Positions 11,156 to 23,743 of a stretch of 64,000 nt of DNA are shown here, piece after piece. This DNA comes from Purshia tridentata (Eukaryota; Streptophyta; Magnoliopsida; Rosales; Rosaceae), in the NCBI GenBank assembly GCA_003254885.1, contig QANT01009296.1, positions 22,290 through 86,289 of the forward strand, in the 5' to 3' direction. Within the stretch, counting starts at the first letter, position 1. Every line of letters starts with the position of its first letter. The position numbers were made by a program, and so were the translations under genes. The notes under the pieces were generated by a model. That model was not told where the DNA came from. It worked only from the letters and a program-made list of their open reading frames with translations, and searched no databases.

Positions 11156-13286
11156 GCAAATATGATCGACAAGAAGAATATAAAAAAGTTGTGTCTCTCT
11201 CTCTGTATGACTTGCTTTAGTAGATAGAGAGGCCCTGCCTAGCTATATATATATATGATGAGATTAGGGACTTTACTTTGACCCTTCACCATCTCCATGC
11301 CTTTTGAGCTCTCTTCATCAACTCCACTATTCCTACTTATCTATCAGCTATTTGTCTCTTCAATAGTCTGAGGATCTCCATTTATACATATTCATTTTAA
11401 TTCATTCATGTATATATATATGGTAATATTTTGGCCTCAAATTAAGTTACCAAAATTGCTTTTCTAGCTAATTCAATTCCATTGACTACCAAATCTTTTT
11501 GGATTTGGTGCTCTCTGACTCTCTTTGATACGGAATCAATAATCACCAGTTTTATGGTACTAATTAAATTAATTAGTGTTCTAAAAAACTAAACACGTGA
11601 TACAGTAATTGTACAAGTTGGTTGTCAGATTTCTTTCTTCTTCTTTTTTTTGTTTTGTTTTGTTTTGTTTTGGGCTTATTATACGCATTGATGAAGAAGT
11701 TTTGTACGTTAGAGGAGTGTAAGAAGTTGTTGTTGAAGATAAAGGCATATACATGGTGTGTTGCACGCCAACTTGGTTTTGCATTGAGTGGGTTTGGCGG
11801 TTCTATAAGTGTGAGAGTCCAAACAAGGCAACAAAACTGATGACCTATATTTCTTAACTGAATCTATCACTACAATAACAATAATGTTACACTTATTATA
11901 TTTTTATATCATAATTTTATAGTATCTTATGTTACAATTTACATGGCATTCATACATTGGACACTAAAAAAATCAAAATAAAAATCCTAAAAATAAGGAA
12001 ATACTCTGCCAGTACAATAATGACACGTAAGATGGTGCAACAAACATGGTATAAAAATATGGTAAGAATAGCATTATTGCTACAATAATTACATGAACTT
12101 TGCTTACCCTTATAATTAATTGCCCTAAAAAGGAATTAGTTAAAATTATGTTTTAAATTTTTAATTTACATATACTCCACGCACTCTATTTAGTTTCTTG
12201 TTAAGATTAATTTAATTTGATTTTCTGTTAAACAGTTTAACTGACTATGGTTTGTGAGGGCTCACCCAAACTTTAAGCCAATAATTAAGCACCTATTACA
12301 TACATATTTTCAAGACATTAAAAGTACGTTCTTTGGAGATAATGACATGCCTATATAAATTAATGAACATGAAGACATATATATGAAATTGTTCCTGAAT
12401 AAAGGGCATCAAACAAACCTATACAGAACATCCAACAGACAAAAGATGTCTGAAACACTTGTCGTATAATAAAATCCTAAAATCTAAAGTCAAAATAAAA
12501 ATCTTGTAGGTGGGATTTGGGGAATGACTGAAGCACAGAGTTGGACTGCCTCTAATTAAGACGTTTATTGCCCTGGAAAACTGGGCTAATTAATTAACCA
12601 AAGACATTAAATAACACATTTTGATTAAGACAATGTAAAAGGAAAGGTTTTTTTATTAATTTTTGCAAATTAACTGTCACTTGGATTGTACATGAAGTAT
12701 GAGTGCTACGTTGTAAACACGGCAGGGTTACCTTCTGCTTGTTTTGAGGCACAAAAACGTGAAGCATCCCCATTCGATCCCCAGCCCTCAGTTTTAAGGC
12801 AAGGCTATCTTCTGCTTGTTTCAAGGCACATGTAGATATATATTCAACTGAATTTTCATCAATTTATTCTATCTTTTTTATTATTATAATATTGACTATT
12901 TTTATATGTGAAAGGGCCAAATATCATTGTGGTCAAAAGGTCAATATTTAATGAGTTATTGATCTTATGCTTAAAAGATATTTTGTGTATTTATAACTTG
13001 ATTTAATCATGCGTGCGATAATCTATATAATAGATTATCACTTATGCTCGACAAATTTATTGTATTTGTGTTTGGTTTTTATTTTTGTATCGATCATGAG
13101 GCTATTGGAGCTTTTTCAGCAGCCAAAAGGGTAGGATTTATAAATTTTTATAAAAATAAGTCAAAAGGAGTAAACTCATGTTTAAATCTAGGTTATCCAC
13201 TAAAGATTCCCTTATATAAAACCCTGAGTCAATACATTAGTCCCCATAACAATTACATGGACATGGATTCCACGTGTGCAATGAAG

Positions 13287-13320
<34 letters not shown>

Positions 13321-13729
13321 GATGGATTATTTTTTAATATATTCATTTTAAATTGTGATAAACTATGTTTGCAAAGACCCTTTTTGCTTAAAAATGGATG
13401 AGGTGTGCAAGAACTTTGGGCTTTGAATGGAACTAGTCAAACACGAATTGCTAGTGTTTTTGAGTTGATAGACCAGGTCTATGTATAGCCCAATTTTAAA
13501 TTTGGATCTAAGAAATTGGCCCAGCCCATATTTAGATTTTTGACCCAATACAAATTACAAACTGGGGAAAAATTAGAAGAGTGGAAGGGCTGGAGTGACG
13601 CCGAAGAAATCAGGCAACGTATTATTAGTTTCTCTCTTTCTTGTGCTGTTGTTCAGCTCAAAACCATTCGCACAAAACGCTCTCACTGTTCTGTTCAGTC
13701 AAAGCAATTCGAGCACAGACTAATCTCCG
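11153..13729. other. Intergenic DNA between divergent BGAL16 and PBC genes
   Basis: AT-rich, with no credible gene. A TATA-like run (TATATATATAT) near 11243-11253 is a candidate BGAL16 core promoter. A weak direct repeat (TTCTGCTTGTTTnnAGGCAC) occurs near 12731 and 12809. A compound (CT)n(AT)n microsatellite lies at 13287-13321. Site II elements (GGCCCAGCCCA, 13518-13528) sit about 200 bases before the PBC start and probably belong to its promoter. Confidence 0.5.
13287..13321 (+). repeat. Compound (CT)n(AT)n microsatellite
   Basis: About nine CT units pass directly into about nine AT units in gene-free DNA. Confidence 0.95.
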
Positions 13730-15686
13730 ATGTCGGTAAGTCGAACCTTGTATTACACACACACACAGATTTCTAGGGTTACATACCCAAATGGGGATTT
13801 AATTTTTTTTTTTTTTTGTGTTCAAAATGGGCAGATCTTCGAGTACANCAAATGGGGATTTAATTTATTTTTTTTTTTTTTGGTGTTCAAAATGGGCAGA
13901 TCTTCGAGTACAATGGAAGCGCACTGGTCGCAATGGTGGGGAAGAACTGCTTCGCCATCGCCAGCGATCGCCGCCTCGGCGTTCAGCTCCAGACAATCGC
14001 CACCGACTTCCAGAAAATCAGCAAAGTCCACGACCGGCTCTTCCTCGGCCTCGCCGGCCTCGCCACCGATGCTCAGACTCTGTATGTTCCTCCTTTGATT
14101 GCTCACCTCCTCTCGCTTTATTGCTATTACTTTCTTTTGTGTGTGATTGGTTTGGATTCTGGTTTTTGGGTTTTTTGGTGTGAAGGTATCAGAGGCTTAT
14201 GTTCCGGCACAAGCTCTACCAGCTTCGCGAAGAGAGGGATATGAAGCCCGAGACTTTTGCCAGCCTCGTCTCGGCTATTCTTTACGAGAAAAGGTTTGAA
14301 CTCTGCTCCAATTTGAACCCATCTTTTGTATATCCTCAAGCAATTTGATGGTATTAGATATGGCAGCTTGATATGAATGTTAAGGTCTGTATAATCATGT
14401 TAATAGCATATGAGTAATTACAATTGTTTTCTTCGCTTTGGTGATTTAGGTTTGGTCCATACTTCTGTCAGCCTGTAATTGCTGGATTGGGAGATGAAGA
14501 CAAGCCATTCATCTGCACTATGGATTCAATTGGAGCCAAGTAAGTTTTTCTGTTTTTTCCTTTCCTAATTTTCTCACAATTTTAGAGATGCCCAGACACT
14601 CAGGACTTCAAAATTTATTCTTCAACCTTCCTAAATAGAATAAATATGTCTGCTTGCTTACTTACTACTATTTTGATTATGTATGTTTATATGTGTTTTG
14701 CATCGTATAGTGATGGTATTTTGTGTTATGTATATTCAGGGAACTAGCAAAAGATTTTGTTGTTGCTGGTACTGCATCTGAGTCCCTTTATGGTGCTTGT
14801 GAGGCCATGTTCAAGCCTGATATGGTTAGTTTCTATAATCAACTTGCACTGCCTTTTCCATGGTTTTTTTCATGAGATTTTCAGTTTTAGATTGTTTAGA
14901 TATTATGGAAAATCGTATATGCTTAATATAATTAAGAGTCAAGGCACATGAATACTCCACACTGTCACAGGCCATTTTGATTCATATTTTAATTTTATAA
15001 ATGTGTCCATTGCTTCTACTGAAAGTAGTTGAGAAAGGGACTATAAATGTACAGAAAAAACATGCTAAGTAATCACCTATTATTAGTTACACCGCTCTTT
15101 TTTTTCTATCTTGTAAGAAGCTAAGTGCTACATAAACAAAAACATATATGGGAGATAAACAGTTGGCCCCATCATCATTTGAGCTTCAATAATGGTTCAC
15201 AGGATTTGGGGGCTTAACTCATGGTAGAATTTATTGTGTTGGTGATTGCTGCTAAATTGGTAGTATCCTCTTTTATTTTATTACCAATGGAAGCAACTCT
15301 GACCAAATTCTATTTACTAATTGTTACTCAGGGACCAGAGGAATTGTTTGAGACTGTCTCTCAAGCATTGTTATCATCAGTAGATCGCGACTGTCTGAGC
15401 GGGTGGGGAGGCCATGTCTACGTTGTGTAAGCCTTTTGATACTCATTTATTCTTATTAAGCAATATCTATACGAACTCTGTTATTAACAATGGATAATTT
15501 TACCATCCATGCATTAAGTTATCATTCTGTTGGTGATGAAATAGGGTTGTTAGTAAGATTTAGGAGGGTTTTTTGTTTCCTTTTTCTATGTGTGAGGTAA
15601 TTACTACCGTTTATAATGTGTTTTCACTTTGGTGCAGAACACCAACTGAAGTGACGGAGAGGATCTTGAAGGGAAGAATGGATTGA
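13730..15686 (+). CDS. PBC1: 20S proteasome beta-3 subunit
   Basis: Structural beta-ring subunit of the 20S proteasome core. Exons are 13730-13735, 13900-14081, 14186-14293, 14450-14539, 14740-14824, 15332-15426 and 15638-15686, giving 204 residues, the same length as Arabidopsis PBC1/PBC2. The first coding exon is only two codons (Met-Ser). Then follow [37 protein letters not shown] and the conserved C-terminal KGRMD. Beta-3 subunits are not processed and lack the catalytic N-terminal Thr, as here. The intron 1 / exon 2 junction lies beside a duplicated segment with an N at 13848. I used the second copy of the acceptor, because it alone continues into the correct protein. Upstream site II motifs fit the usual promoters of proteasome genes. 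Confidence 0.95.
13785..13913 (+). repeat. Duplicated intron/exon-2 boundary of PBC around a single N
   Basis: A segment of about 60-65 bases (AAATGGGGATTTAATTT, a poly-T run, GTGTTCAAAATGGGCAG and the first 13 bases of exon 2) occurs twice, with the N at 13848 between the copies. The two exon-2 acceptors lie 65 bases apart (13835 and 13900), which is not a multiple of three. It looks like two contig ends placed side by side instead of merged. Confidence 0.85.
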
Positions 15687-17116
15687 CCTTGCTGCATGCC
15701 CTTAGCGAATCCTTCTAAAATTTCAGCTGTAGTGTTCCCTCTTATCTCTATGTGGCCTTTGGCTTGAATGGACAACCATAAGCTTTCTTGATGATTGAAG
15801 GCCCCTCGTTATGTCTCGACTGAAGTTGATGTACTTTGATGAATATATAAAGTTGGATCATTTGTTTTATTAGAAAAGATTGAGGAAATATTGGGAATGC
15901 AGATGTGCTTTAAGTTAATCAATTAGTATTATCGTGAATGTTTCCAAATGAAAGTAGACCTTTATCCAGATCTATTTGTTTCTGTTTGAAGTTTTGTTAC
16001 ATGTAGTCTTTCTTTTTGACAGCTTCTACAGTTTTGTTGTCCAGTAGCAGAGATGAATGAATTGAAATTATAATCAGATGTCTAATGACCATTTAACCCA
16101 AGAGGTAGGATATGGGTGAATGGATATGGCTTCTCAATAACTCTTCCAAAGTTTCACTACATGGCTAACCAGTTCCTTCTATGTAATGATGAAGAAACTG
16201 GTTTGGAATGCAAGTCAGAAGGTTGCTAGCATATGATATGAACTTAATTTCCAGCTCTGCAACTTACTGCCATGGTGTTCAATTTCCCATCGTCATGTGA
16301 AGCATTGCTTCCTGCCATCCATACCCACTTGGGCTTGGATTCGGGAGCTCAGGCCCAACTATACTAAGTATCGGCCCGTTATCAAAATAGCAAGTGGCAA
16401 CCCACTTGTACATGGGAGTTCTGCTGCACTTTCTTTTGGATCAAGCAATTCATTTTCTTAAAATAAGAATCAAGGACACACAACAACTAATATCAAAGAA
16501 TTTTATACAATTGAAGAAAAATATTAATATATTATGATGAAGGGCCACGGAATGAGCAGGTCACTATCTCACCGATGGATTATAGAAATGCTCATTTAAG
16601 GAAGTTATGCTAGATATAAGAATGTTATCATGAGTGATGATATCTTGATTCCACCAAATCAACAGTTGTGATTCATAGTTGGACAAAATAACATGTCAAA
16701 CTGTTTTATCTTTGGATTTTCTATACAAAAAATTTGCAATGTGATTAAATACTTTTAACATGCTTTATGTGGTAAGCCCATAATTAAACCATAGATGTGT
16801 TCATATGGAAGTTGACAGGGGAGCGATTACCTGGAGGTGAGGCAATTGTGGAGGGTACAAGTCTTAATCTAGCTAGGAGTCTAAGTTTTGGAATAACAGC
16901 TTGTAACTTATGGGACACTATTTTCTTTAGCACAAGACTTTGAGCTAGGAATCTGGAATACAGAAATCCAAGACAATTGATTTCCCATTGCTTTCCATGG
17001 AAGTTGCCTCTTCTCCAAAGAAACCTCATAAAAAAACACCTCCACAATTCCCCTCATATACCTCAAATGAATTGGGATTTTGGCACTGTGCTTGAAGACC
17101 AGATTGATAGGTTCCA
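15687..17116. other. Intergenic DNA, PBC 3' flank to RING gene
   Basis: This contains the PBC 3' UTR (probably to about 15,860) and then AT-rich DNA. Small open frames near 16,784-17,200 on either strand do not resemble a protein family. Nothing else is supported. Confidence 0.45.
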
Positions 17117-17289
17117 ATGGAAGGAGAAGAGGCCAAGCCGCCTTCCTGGAGAGTCCCATTCTCAGAACTCAACCAAGTCAGCTCAGATTTCATTCTAGCA
17201 ATTGCTATGCAAGAACAAGAGCATGCATATACAATGCTAGAAACCATTGAAAGTGATACTGAAGAAGAAGAAGAAGATGATGATCAAAG

Positions 17290-17321
<32 letters not shown>

Positions 17322-17791
17322 CTTCCTCTAATGAAATTGATCATCGTCAAGATGATGCTGCTTCCTTTGATTTTCTTGAGGAAGAAAACAGTGGCAGCAG
17401 CAGCAGTGACCGAGAAATGGAGGAAGATGATGATGGTTTTGATGATTTTGATTTGGATGTGGATGAACTGACTTATGAGGAATTGATTGCACTGGGAGAG
17501 TTCATAGGGGAAGAGAAAAGAGGGCTGCCCAGCAATGAAATTTCTACATGTTTGCACCCCTACACATGCAAATCATCATCATCAACAGTTGAGAGCAAGA
17601 CCAGCATTGATAGGTGTGTAATATGTCAGCTTGAGTATGATGATGAAGATGGTAATCAAACTCAGCTTGTTGCATTGCCTTGTGAACACCCTTATCATTG
17701 GGAGTGTATAAGCAGGTGGCTTCAGATTAAAAACAGTTGCCCAATTTGCAGCACAGAAGTTTCATCACCCAAGACCAAGACTGTTTTTTAG
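17117..17791 (+). CDS. RING-H2 E3 ubiquitin ligase, BIG BROTHER-like
   Basis: Single-exon frame of 224 residues. The C-terminal RING-H2 finger has C167, C170, C189, H191, H194, C197, C208 and C211, matching C-x2-C, C-x-H, H-x2-C and C-x2-C spacing. The preceding LTYEELIALGEFIGEEKRGL block (about 118-137) is the signature of the BIG BROTHER family, whose Arabidopsis founder limits organ size by ubiquitinating growth regulators. The N-terminal half is strikingly acidic (about residues 45-115), including a run of ten Asp encoded by a (GAT)10 microsatellite at 17291-17320. The start ATG 17117 is the first in frame, but an upstream non-coding exon cannot be excluded. Family assignment is solid; the exact member is not. 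Confidence 0.85.
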
Positions 17792-20700
17792 TTAGGAATA
17801 TGCATTAATCTCATTTTATTTTACTGGGTCTGCTTGTAAAGTTTGTGATTGTACAAGGTGTATGTTATTGATTCTATGTAATTAATTGGAAATGAAGATG
17901 GAAGGAATTAATATAACATACATCATATAATATAGCTAGCATACTTAATTTATCTGTAATTTGAAAAATTCTTACATATATAACAACTAGTGCATACACA
18001 AGTCTCCCTCACAATAATTGGTCACGGGATCACCGCCTAAAACTGATTCTTATACATGTTTGATGTATGAATTTCTCCTGCAATTAGGCCTATTGTCTCA
18101 TATTGTTCTCATATTATGATTCCAAAATGTGGTCCCTCTCAATCTTACACCACACAAATTAATTGTTAACTTTGCAGATTCTATGGGAAGGCTTTGGTCT
18201 ACTTCTAGCTGCTACTGCATGACAAATTTAATTAGGACCTAGTAACATAAAACAATTACAAAATTAGAAACTTAATGGGCAAGAAAAGCAGCACAATGTA
18301 CATGTATTGTCAAGCTGCCTTTCTTATCTGGACCAGAAGAACCTAAACATTAAACAATTAATAATTGAATACCAATAAATTACCATATAAAAGTGTACAA
18401 GCAAGAGCAGAAGAGTCTTGAGAAAATTTACTAGTTAATTATAAAGAGCTTCAAAATTCCATATATGGCGCCGCCTTTGGTTGGATTATTGGTCTCCGAG
18501 CAGGTCTTATTTTGTCCTCGTGTGCCATTGTCAAAACCAAATGTAAACCTTAATCGGTCGACATAGACTAATTAATTTGATTACATATATGGCAGACACA
18601 AATATGCAATATATTAATTTGATGCAGCTATTATAGCCTATATATACAATGAATATATATATATATATAAAGTAAAGTAAAAGAAAAGCATGCATGCATT
18701 ATTACGCATATGTGGAAGTGAAAAAAGTCTTGTCGATCCTTTTGTTGCTGCACGCTGATGATGATTGCATGACAAGCAAAAAAGAGTTCATAATATGAAT
18801 GATTGTCAAGTCTATACAATAATAAATTTCATTCATATCGATAAATAGTAATTAAACAAAATGAATTGCAATTTGCACGTGAGGGGTTGAGGGTTAGGAG
18901 TTGAGTTGGTTGATTTCTGAATAACTTACATGTTGAAATTCAATGGGTATCTAACCAAAACTAACAACCCTCCACGTGCTATTGGATAAGAATGACTCAA
19001 AGAAACAAAAATAGTTGAATAATGAGAAACAAAGAAATGTAAAAAATGAAACAACCCAAGTTGATGATATTTGTGCGGTCTCTATTATCAAGATTCAATA
19101 TTCTAGGATTAACCAAGGACTAAAGTTTTGTGATTTGTGACCATTTTGGAGGTGAGGAAGAAAATGAAGTATGTGACAAATTGGCGGCTGACTTTAGTGG
19201 ATCCATGACCAATTTGACAAAATTAAATAAACGTGTACAATTCACTTGGTCACTTTACCAATTTATCCACACAAATGTCTAGGAAAAAAAGTTTAGCTTT
19301 CACTAACTTGCCTTTAAAGTAATCTTAGATTATAGTGCTTTTAGGACATGATTAGATGTTTGTACGCCATATTGATCTTCTGGGTTCACACCCCAGACAA
19401 AGTTTCCTCTGTTTTTCTTGTAGTGTTGATAATATTACTAAGAATCGATTTACAAAGTTAATACCCCCACTAACTTTAGAGTTGAAAAAGGGATATATTT
19501 TAAGTTAATTTCCCTTTTTTTCTTCAAATATGAAGAAAACAATTATGTTTTTTTGAATTTTCTTCAATGCAGGATCAGTATAAAATGTGTGTTCAATGCG
19601 CACTTTTATTATCTTACAACTTATATTTGAAACTCGCACACACTCTTATTTTTCTCGTGATTTGGCTTGAACTTTTATAAATCATTTGTTTGCATACCAA
19701 AGAAAAACCAATGAAGTCCACGAAAAAAATTTAAAATATTGGCCAACCACTACTTAGCTTTTCATGTTTTGACCACCTACTCCTACAGCTTGTTCCCACC
19801 ACAAGAAATCATAAGAGAAATCATCGGTGTTAATTTTGACATAAGATGGGTCCAAATCTAAATTAGAGACACCCCTATTTTTATTGAATTGACCATAGAC
19901 CCATATAGAGTCATAGGGTCAGAGGCTTATGGTCACAACAAGTAAATAAATAATAATTTATACTGAGATATGAATTTATAATTTAAAATACTTTACTTTA
20001 AAAGATATTTCAACTAAAATTCTTATTCAAGAGAACAGTCAATTGCATTATTAAGTTTTAGGACTGGCTATTGTATTTGTGTTCATACGCCTGTATCTAT
20101 AGTTATAACATTGCAGCTCTATTATATATTCTCATAAAAAATACTAATTGTAAATTCTTTAAAAAATAAATCTCTTAAAATATAGTATAAGAAACTTAAT
20201 CAGCCTCTCAAATATAAGATCAAATATAAAATCAAAAGAAAAAAAAAATCGAACAATAAATGCAGATGTCTTATTAAAGTGGTCATATGGACAGGCATCT
20301 ATCCCATACATGTACTATTTCTCATAGGTCACTTTCCTCTCCATGTGTCCAAACAGCTTCCATCGAACTTTTTGAGTCATCGATGACGTGGCACTAATCT
20401 GTCAGGAAGTTAGCTAGGGGTTCGTGAGTGTGAGAGTCTGTCTTTGGCGTAATTATAGCCACTAACGCCCACCGAAACCGGAGTACTGATACTGCCACGT
20501 ATGGCAATGATACAGCCACGCCCTTTTGGCTTTTTTGGTGCCTGTCTTTATTGTAGTGGACAAAAACTTTTTGAGAAATCAGAAAGAGTGTACGTGGAAG
20601 TGATGTTATTTGGCGGTTTCGGCTCGTCGGGCACTATCTTCTGGTTCCTCCCGCTTCAGAAATTATTCTCTACATCCGGTACACCACTTGGCATATTCTA

Positions 20701-20833
20701 ATGGTATATCTTACTAATAGTGTTAAAGTCATTTGGACTATTTCTTTTTTTTCTGTGTCGACAATGATGCATCATTAAGAACTAGTATAAGATTTTTTAT
20801 ATGTTCAATGAATTGTCATGTGGTGTAATAAAT

Positions 20834-20905
20834 TTAATGTGTAAAATTATTGTTGGGTAGCATTATTATTTAATGCGTAAAATTATTGTTGGGTAGCATT
20901 ATTTT
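20834..20905 (+). repeat. 36-base tandem duplication, two copies
   Basis: The unit beginning TTAATGYGTAAAATTATTG occurs at 20834 and again at 20870 with one mismatch in the first 30 bases. A third, decayed copy may lie near 20,990-21,035. Confidence 0.75.
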
Positions 20906-21194
20906 TCGTAACAATTATACAAAATAATAAGTATCTAATTTAAAGAATTTTTTTAATGTAATTAATGGACTGCCGTATAGTAGTGTAACTAATTCAATAT
21001 ATAAAGATATTGTTAAATATCATTATTTTTTGTAACAAATATACAAAAATAATAAAATAAATACATTTCTTTGTGAAGAATTTTATAGGCAAAAACAACT
21101 TAGTTTCCATAAAATAAAAATATTTAATAAAAGGATATGAATCTTTGGCCTGTATCGTTCAAAATATGACTTTTGAATGGTAAACACCTAAAGC

Positions 21195-21410
21195 TATGAA
21201 TGTTGAATACAAAATGTACGAATAATGAATATAAAATATACAAATATATGGTGAATATTAATGTACGAATAGAGAATGCAAAAGGTAGATATAGACTATA
21301 TCGTGAATACCAAATGCACAAACGTTGAATATTAAATGTACCAAGTGTGAGTACCAAATGCACGAATTGTGAATACAAAGGTACGATTTGTTAATACCCA
21401 ATGTACGTAT
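21195..21410 (+). repeat. Degenerate short tandem array (about 20-25-base unit)
   Basis: The motif GAATAYNAAATGYACGAAT recurs about eight to nine times with small insertions (for example GAATACAAAATGTACGAATA, GAGTACCAAATGCACGAATT, GAATACAAAGGTACGATTTG). Copies are diverged and spacing varies, so this is an old array. It gives rise to a spurious minus-strand frame. Confidence 0.7.
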
Positions 21411-22106
21411 ATATGTTATACCATGCACCATCTAACAATGAGAAATTATACACTACTAGGAAATGGTGTACCCTTTAAAACCTCAAAGGGCCAAAAGGTG
21501 AGCACATCACATGTACAAGATATACCAGATATTTTCTGTATTTCTTAAAATTATACAAATACACGTCATAAAGGAAAAATGGTTTAATGGAAATCTTATG
21601 GAGTCGACCAAGCTGCTTCAGGATGATTGGATGGGAATTAACAACTTTTTTTTTTTTGGCCAAGATGGGAATTAACAACTTTAACTAATACGTTTACTTC
21701 ATTTTTTTTTTAAATATTAAATTATAATTTTGGCTCTTGATATATTTTTCTTGTTTATAAAATAAATTCCTGAGCAGAATTTATCAAATAATATCTCATT
21801 CACCATAATTCAAACGTGTGTAATTTAGTAAACAGCTGTACTGTGGTTCATCACATAAATATTTTTCTTGATTATTATGCGTTTGACAAATCCCACCACC
21901 ATGTACACGACGACAGCGCTGACGTGTAACCTCTATCCCACCGTTTAAAGTTGTCGGCTCGGGTCAATGGGTCACTGACCCACTGACTGCACTCGGATCC
22001 CCAGAACCGACTTGCGCACCCGTCCAAAACAGGTGGCGTAAGCAGTGACCGCATCGCGAACCCCCATGAGCCCTGTCGACACCACTCACCGCACTTCAAC
22101 GCCCGA

Positions 22107-22242
22107 CACGTGTCCGGCTGCGGTCAGCACGCAAACCAGTCCTCACACGAGCAAAATAAAAATAAAAATACCTTATCACCCACGTGTATTCTAGAAACAA
22201 ACCGTTCCTTCTGCCACATGTCTCCTCCCATTCTCTATATAT
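22107..22242 (+). promoter_or_regulatory. NAC promoter elements: two ACGT/ABRE-type G-boxes and a TATA box
   Basis: GACACGTGTC is centred on CACGTG at 22107-22112, and CCACGTGT on 22181-22186. A TATATAT box at 22236-22242 is about 130 bases before the ATG. ATAF-clade NAC genes are known to be ABA- and drought-inducible, which would fit these elements; the regulation is inferred. Confidence 0.55.
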
Positions 22243-22369
22243 TCATCGCATTCCCTTGCGTTTCAAGTTTCAAGCGCCGAGTAACTTCTCAGCCCAAGAA
22301 ACAGAGCTAGTAACTACAGAGCGACCAAGCGAGGAAAAGCAAGAGAGAGAATAATCGGACGGTGCTCAA

Positions 22370-23743
22370 ATGACGTCGGATTTACAGTTACCTCCAGGCT
22401 TCAGGTTCCATCCAACGGATGAGGAGCTCGTGAAACACTATCTCTGCTGTAAATGTCAGTCGCAGCCGATTGCTGTCCCCATAATCGCCGAAATCGATCT
22501 CTACAAATACGATCCCTGGGAACTCCCTGGTATATATATAATTTTTATTTTCTGCAAAATTTGGAAATTGAATTTTTTTAATTTGTTGATTTTTAAAAAT
22601 TTTTATCTTTAATTTTTTTGTTGCAGGTTTGGCTATGTACGGAGAGAAAGAGTGGTATTTCTTTTCTCCAAGGGACCGGAAGTACCCGAACGGTTCGAGG
22701 CCGAACCGGGCGGCCGGAAGCGGTTACTGGAAGGCGACCGGAGCCGATAAGCCGATCGGACATCCGAAGCCGGTTGGAATTAAAAAGGCTTTGGTATTTT
22801 ATGCCGGAAAAGCCCCCAGAGGAGAGAAAACCAATTGGATTATGCACGAGTATCGCCTCGCCGACGTGGACCGCACGCCTCGCAAGAAGAACAACTTGAG
22901 GGTATAAACCTAATTTCACTAATCAGATTAGGGGTAAGAGAGATGACATGGCGTCATCCAAATCGTGGTTTAGGCCTCTAATTGGGATTGGGTCCCACAT
23001 TTGACATTTCATTGTTATGATCTGGCGACCATAATGTGAACGCTCCGGTTTTAACGAATCTTTCTAAAACCAACGGTGGTGATTTATCCTGCTTTTTAAT
23101 CGTACAAAAAAACTAATATACTTTTTTGCGATGGTGACAGAAGCGCACACTAGAATCATTAATTTATTAGTTTCTATATCAGGAAATATTCCTAACAGAT
23201 AACATTGATATTAGGGGTTTATGTGCGGTCAATTTTATTTAATCAACGATTATTGTTCAATTTGATTGATGGACGGTCTGGATTTTGCAGCTGGACGATT
23301 GGGTTCTGTGCCGCATATACAACAAGAAGGGCACCGTAGAGAAGCAGCAACAGCAGCAACTACAAGCTGCGAGCCGGAAGATGATGATGACGAGCGGGTC
23401 GGAGTTCGAGGACAGGAAGCCGGAGAATTTGACGTGTCCGGTGCCAGCGGAGGCGACGGTGGGTGCCACGCGGCCGAACGACTACGTATACTATGACACG
23501 TCGGACTCGGTGCCGAGGCTGCACACGGACTCGAGCTGTTCGGAGCACGTGGTGTCGCCGGAGTTCACGAGCGAGGTGCAGAGCGAGCCCAAGTGGAAGG
23601 AGTGGGAGAAGGCCCTGGATTTTTCCTACAATTACATGGATGCCACCGTGGACAACAACGGGTTCGGGTCGCAGTTCCAGGGGGCGATCAATCAGATGTC
23701 GCCGCTGCAGGATATGTTCATGTACCTGCAGAAGCCTTACTGA
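22370..23743 (+). CDS. NAC transcription factor, ATAF clade (ATAF1/NAC032-like)
   Basis: Plant-specific DNA-binding transcription factor. Exons are 22370-22529, 22627-22901 and 23291-23743, giving 295 residues; the intron positions are the usual NAC ones. NAC subdomain A ([19 protein letters not shown]) starts at residue 7. The following subdomains are complete, including [39 protein letters not shown] and [14 protein letters not shown]. The C-terminal activation region keeps the ATAF1-type blocks [38 protein letters not shown] and the final [11 protein letters not shown]. Residue similarity favours ATAF1, while gene order (next to CSI3 and RFC3) matches Arabidopsis NAC032, so I give no symbol. 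Exon 3 is GC-rich compared with its surroundings. Clade members act in ABA, drought, wounding and senescence responses. Confidence 0.94.

Larger units (their letters stand above)
17792..22000. other. Gene-free AT-rich interval between RING gene and NAC promoter
   Basis: About 4.2 kb with no credible coding region. It contains an (AT)n run near 18,653-18,670, a 36-base tandem pair (20834-20905), and a degenerate tandem array near 21,195-21,410, each listed separately. Isolated G-box cores (CACGTG) lie near 18,878 and 18,974. Confidence 0.45.

Noticed and set aside
17237-17557. Frames rich in Ile or Met opposite or within the RING gene
   Set aside because: Products of the (GAT)n repeat read in other frames; no family similarity.
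19365-19410. tRNA T-arm-like stem TCTGGGTTCACACCCCAGA
   Set aside because: The arm is neat, but no acceptor, D or anticodon arms could be matched, and no convincing A-box lies upstream.
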